Shown: piece after piece, positions 3,768-5,698 of the stretch
Numbering within the stretch: position 1 is the stretch's first letter
Layout of the letters: every line of letters starts with the position of its first letter
NCBI GenBank assembly: GCA_031276375.1
Contig: JAISNE010000016.1
Location: 1 to 5,698 of the forward strand
Direction: 5' to 3'
Source of the DNA: Accumulibacter sp.
GTDB lineage: Bacteria > Pseudomonadota > Gammaproteobacteria > Burkholderiales > Rhodocyclaceae
Length of the DNA stretch: 5,698 nucleotides
Program-made: the position numbers and the translations under genes
The notes under the pieces: generated by a model
Seen by the model: only the letters and a program-made list of their open reading frames with translations
The model's database searches: none
What the model was told of the DNA's origin: nothing

Positions 3768-5698
3768 ATGAAGCGAATGCTGTTTAATGCGACACAGGCC
3801 GAAGAACTTCGTGTCGCCATTGTCGATGGTCAGAAACTGATTGACCTGGACATTGAATCGGTCGCCAAGGAACAGAAAAAAAGCAACATCTACAAAGCGG
3901 TAATCACCCGCATCGAGCCTAGTCTCGAAGCCGCCTTCGTCGATTACGGCGCCGAGCGGCACGGCTTTTTGCCGTTCAAGGAGATTTCCCGTTCGTACTT
4001 CCAGCCGGATGTCGAGACGAGCCGCGCCACGACCATCAAGGAAGCCTTGCGCGAAGGGCAGGAATTGATCGTCCAGGTCGACAAGGACGAGCGCGGCAAC
4101 AAGGGCGCCGCGCTGACGACCTTCATCAGCCTGGCTGGACGCTATCTCGTGCTGATGCCCAACAATCCGCGCGGCGGCGGCGTGTCCCGCCGGGTCGAAG
4201 GCGACGACCGCGCTGAACTGCGCGAAGTCATGGACCAGCTCCAGGTTCCCCAGGGCATGAGCCTGATCGCGCGCACGGCGGCGATCAGCCGCAGCGCCGA
4301 GGAATTGCAGTGGGACCTCGACTACCTGCTGCAACTGTGGAAAGCGATCGACGGCGCGGGCAGCCAGCAGAAAGGCGCGTTCCTCATCTACCAGGAAGGC
4401 AGTCTGGTGATCCGCGCGATCCGCGACTACTTCCAGCCCGACATCGGCGAAATCCTCATCGACACCGACGACATTTGCGAACAGGCGCGCCAGTTCATGT
4501 CGCGCGTCATGCCCAACATGGTCGGCCGCATCAAACGCTACCACGACGATGTGCCGCTCTTTTCGCGCTTCCAGATCGAACACCAGATCGAATCGGCGTA
4601 TTCCCGGCAGGTCGACCTGCCGTCGGGCGGCGCCATCGTCATCGATCACACCGAGGCGCTGGTTTCCGTCGACGTCAATTCCGGCCGCGCCACGCGCGGC
4701 GCCGACATCGAGGAAACGGCGTTCAAGACCAATCTGGAAGCCGCCGAGGAAATCGCCCGGCAGTTGCGCCTGCGCGACCTCGGCGGCCTGATCATCATCG
4801 ACTTCATCGACATGGAAAGCCAGCGCAACCAGCGCGAAGTCGAAAACCGCCTGCGCGACGGACTGAAGCTCGACCGCGCCCGCGTGCAGACCGGCAAGAT
4901 CAGCCGCTTCGGCCTGCTGGAACTGTCGCGCCAGCGCCTGCGCCCGGCCCTGGCCGAGACCAGCTATATTCCCTGCCCGCGCTGTTCCGGCACCGGCCAC
5001 ATCCGCAGCGCCGAATCCGCCGCGCTGCACATTCTGCGCATCCTGGAAGAAGAGGCGATGAAGGACAACACGGCCGCCGTGCATACGCAAGTGCCGGTCG
5101 ATGTCGCCACCTTCCTGCTCAACGAAAAGCGCGCGGACGTGCAGGCCGTCGAAATGCGCCACAAGGTGACCATCCTGCTGATCCCGAACATCCACATGGA
5201 AACGCCGCAGCACAGCATCGTCCGGCTGCGCCATGACGAGATCAACCAGGAAGAGGCGGGGCAGCCGTCGTACAGGCGCGTCGATGTGCCCGCCGAGGAA
5301 AACGAGCGGCAAACCCTGGGCAACGGCGAGGCCAAGCCGCCGCGGCAAGAGGCGGCGATCAAGGGCATCGCCATCGAACCGGCCCCGGTCGTCGCCGAAA
5401 CGGCGAAAAAGGAAGCCGGGAAAAGCGAGGGAGGATTCTTCGCCTGGATCGCCTCCTGGTTCCGCGCCGTCGCCAAGCCCGCGCCGGAAGTCAAACCGGC
5501 GAAGAAGGCGCGCGCCACCGGCCAGCAGCGCGACGGACGCCGCGGCTCGCGCAACCTCCGCCGCGACGAGGAACGCGGCGACCGCGAAACGCGCCCGCCA
5601 AAGGAAGCGAAGGAGGCAAGGGAAGCGCGCGAGCCCAAGTCCGCCGCCGCCGCGCGGGAAGAGACGCCAAAGACCCGCGAGCCGCGCCGCCAGCGCAG
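3768..5698 (+). CDS. rne: Ribonuclease E, catalytic half plus start of C-terminal region (cut by window end)
   Basis: The endoribonuclease that initiates decay of many mRNAs and matures rRNA and tRNA precursors; in E. coli it is a membrane-associated tetramer and the degradosome scaffold. 643 codons are visible. [20 protein letters not shown] opens the conserved catalytic half. The S1 RNA-binding domain spans about 37-120 ([26 protein letters not shown]). R169 and T170 sit in the 5'-monophosphate sensor. The active-site aspartates are D302 in VDVNSGR and D345 in IIIDFID, equivalent to E. coli D303 and D346. The zinc-link is CPRCSGTG (C403, C406). After about residue 500 the chain becomes low-complexity and rich in R, K, E, A and P. 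Within it, [16 protein letters not shown] (555-570) resembles the amphipathic membrane-binding helix of E. coli RNase E. ATG 3768 has GGGAG 7 nt upstream. The long basic tail favours RNase E over RNase G. Confidence 0.97.
   Translation, partial: MKRMLFNATQAEELRVAIVDGQKLIDLDIESVAKEQKKSNIYKAVITRIEPSLEAAFVDYGAERHGFLPFKEISRSYFQPDVETSRATTIKEALREGQELIVQVDKDERGNKGAALTTFISLAGRYLVLMPNNPRGGGVSRRVEGDDRAELREVMDQLQVPQGMSLIARTAAISRSAEELQWDLDYLLQLWKAIDGAGSQQKGAFLIYQEGSLVIRAIRDYFQPDIGEILIDTDDICEQARQFMSRVMPNMVGRIKRYHDDVPLFSRFQIEHQIESAYSRQVDLPSGGAIVIDHTEALVSVDVNSGRATRGADIEETAFKTNLEAAEEIARQLRLRDLGGLIIIDFIDMESQRNQREVENRLRDGLKLDRARVQTGKISRFGLLELSRQRLRPALAETSYIPCPRCSGTGHIRSAESAALHILRILEEEAMKDNTAAVHTQVPVDVATFLLNEKRADVQAVEMRHKVTILLIPNIHMETPQHSIVRLRHDEINQEEAGQPSYRRVDVPAEENERQTLGNGEAKPPRQEAAIKGIAIEPAPVVAETAKKEAGKSEGGFFAWIASWFRAVAKPAPEVKPAKKARATGQQRDGRRGSRNLRRDEERGDRETRPPKEAKEAREAREPKSAAAAREETPKTREPRRQR

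Noticed and set aside
4310..5236. 308-codon open frame on the plus strand within rne
   Set aside because: It is out of frame with RNase E and is an arginine/proline/histidine-rich shadow typical of a shifted frame in GC-rich DNA.
3702..5348. 548-codon open frame on the minus strand, antisense to rne
   Set aside because: It lies opposite the well-conserved RNase E frame, and its product is low-complexity (rich in A, V, D, F, R) with no recognisable domain. Long antisense frames are expected in GC-rich genes.
1..5698. CRISPR array, tRNA/rRNA gene, insertion sequence or toxin-antitoxin pair
   Set aside because: I looked for direct repeats with spacers, tRNA-like cloverleaf arms and transposase motifs and saw none. 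The passenger repeats are in-frame coding repeats without spacers.

Overview
The window looks like a chromosomal segment of a high-GC Gram-negative bacterium, most probably a betaproteobacterium. The support is a divergent rne / rluC pair with a gph-like HAD phosphatase behind rluC, and RNase E and RluC sequences that closely follow the proteobacterial families. A protein with autotransporter-type passenger repeats implies an outer membrane. Species cannot be named from the sequence alone.

Layout, left to right. Positions 1-1490 (minus strand) hold the N-terminal 496 codons of a large surface protein of autotransporter type. It has a signal peptide, a run of ~25-residue repeats, then autotransporter-associated beta-strand repeats; the rest of the gene, including any beta-barrel, lies beyond position 1. 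Just inside its 5' end is an uninterrupted 20-bp homopolymer (G on the plus strand, C in the coding strand, 1439-1458). It lies between the possible start codons and the signal peptide, and no in-frame start codon lies between the tract and the signal peptide. The gene therefore has the architecture of a phase-variable surface protein switched by slipped-strand mispairing. Two start codons in different frames precede the tract, so two tract lengths out of three could give full-length protein.

Positions 1491-1728 are intergenic and hold a plausible sigma70-type promoter for the surface gene, a hairpin and a G-quadruplex-type G-rich stretch. Positions 1729-3400 (minus strand) hold rluC (23S rRNA pseudouridine synthase) followed, with a 17-nt overlap, by a HAD-family phosphatase; the two are probably one transcript. 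Positions 3401-3767 contain no convincing gene. They are interpreted as most of a long, structured 5' leader of rne, with a 20-bp GC-rich hairpin and several smaller ones. Positions 3768-5698 (plus strand) encode RNase E, complete through the catalytic half and cut by the window end inside the basic, low-complexity C-terminal region.

The three housekeeping genes belong to RNA metabolism (RNA decay and processing, rRNA modification) plus a phosphatase. The surface gene is unrelated in function and looks like an accessory gene next to this conserved block. The most notable signal is the 20-C tract and its multi-frame start region; the second is the structured rne leader, which fits the known pattern of RNase E autoregulation.
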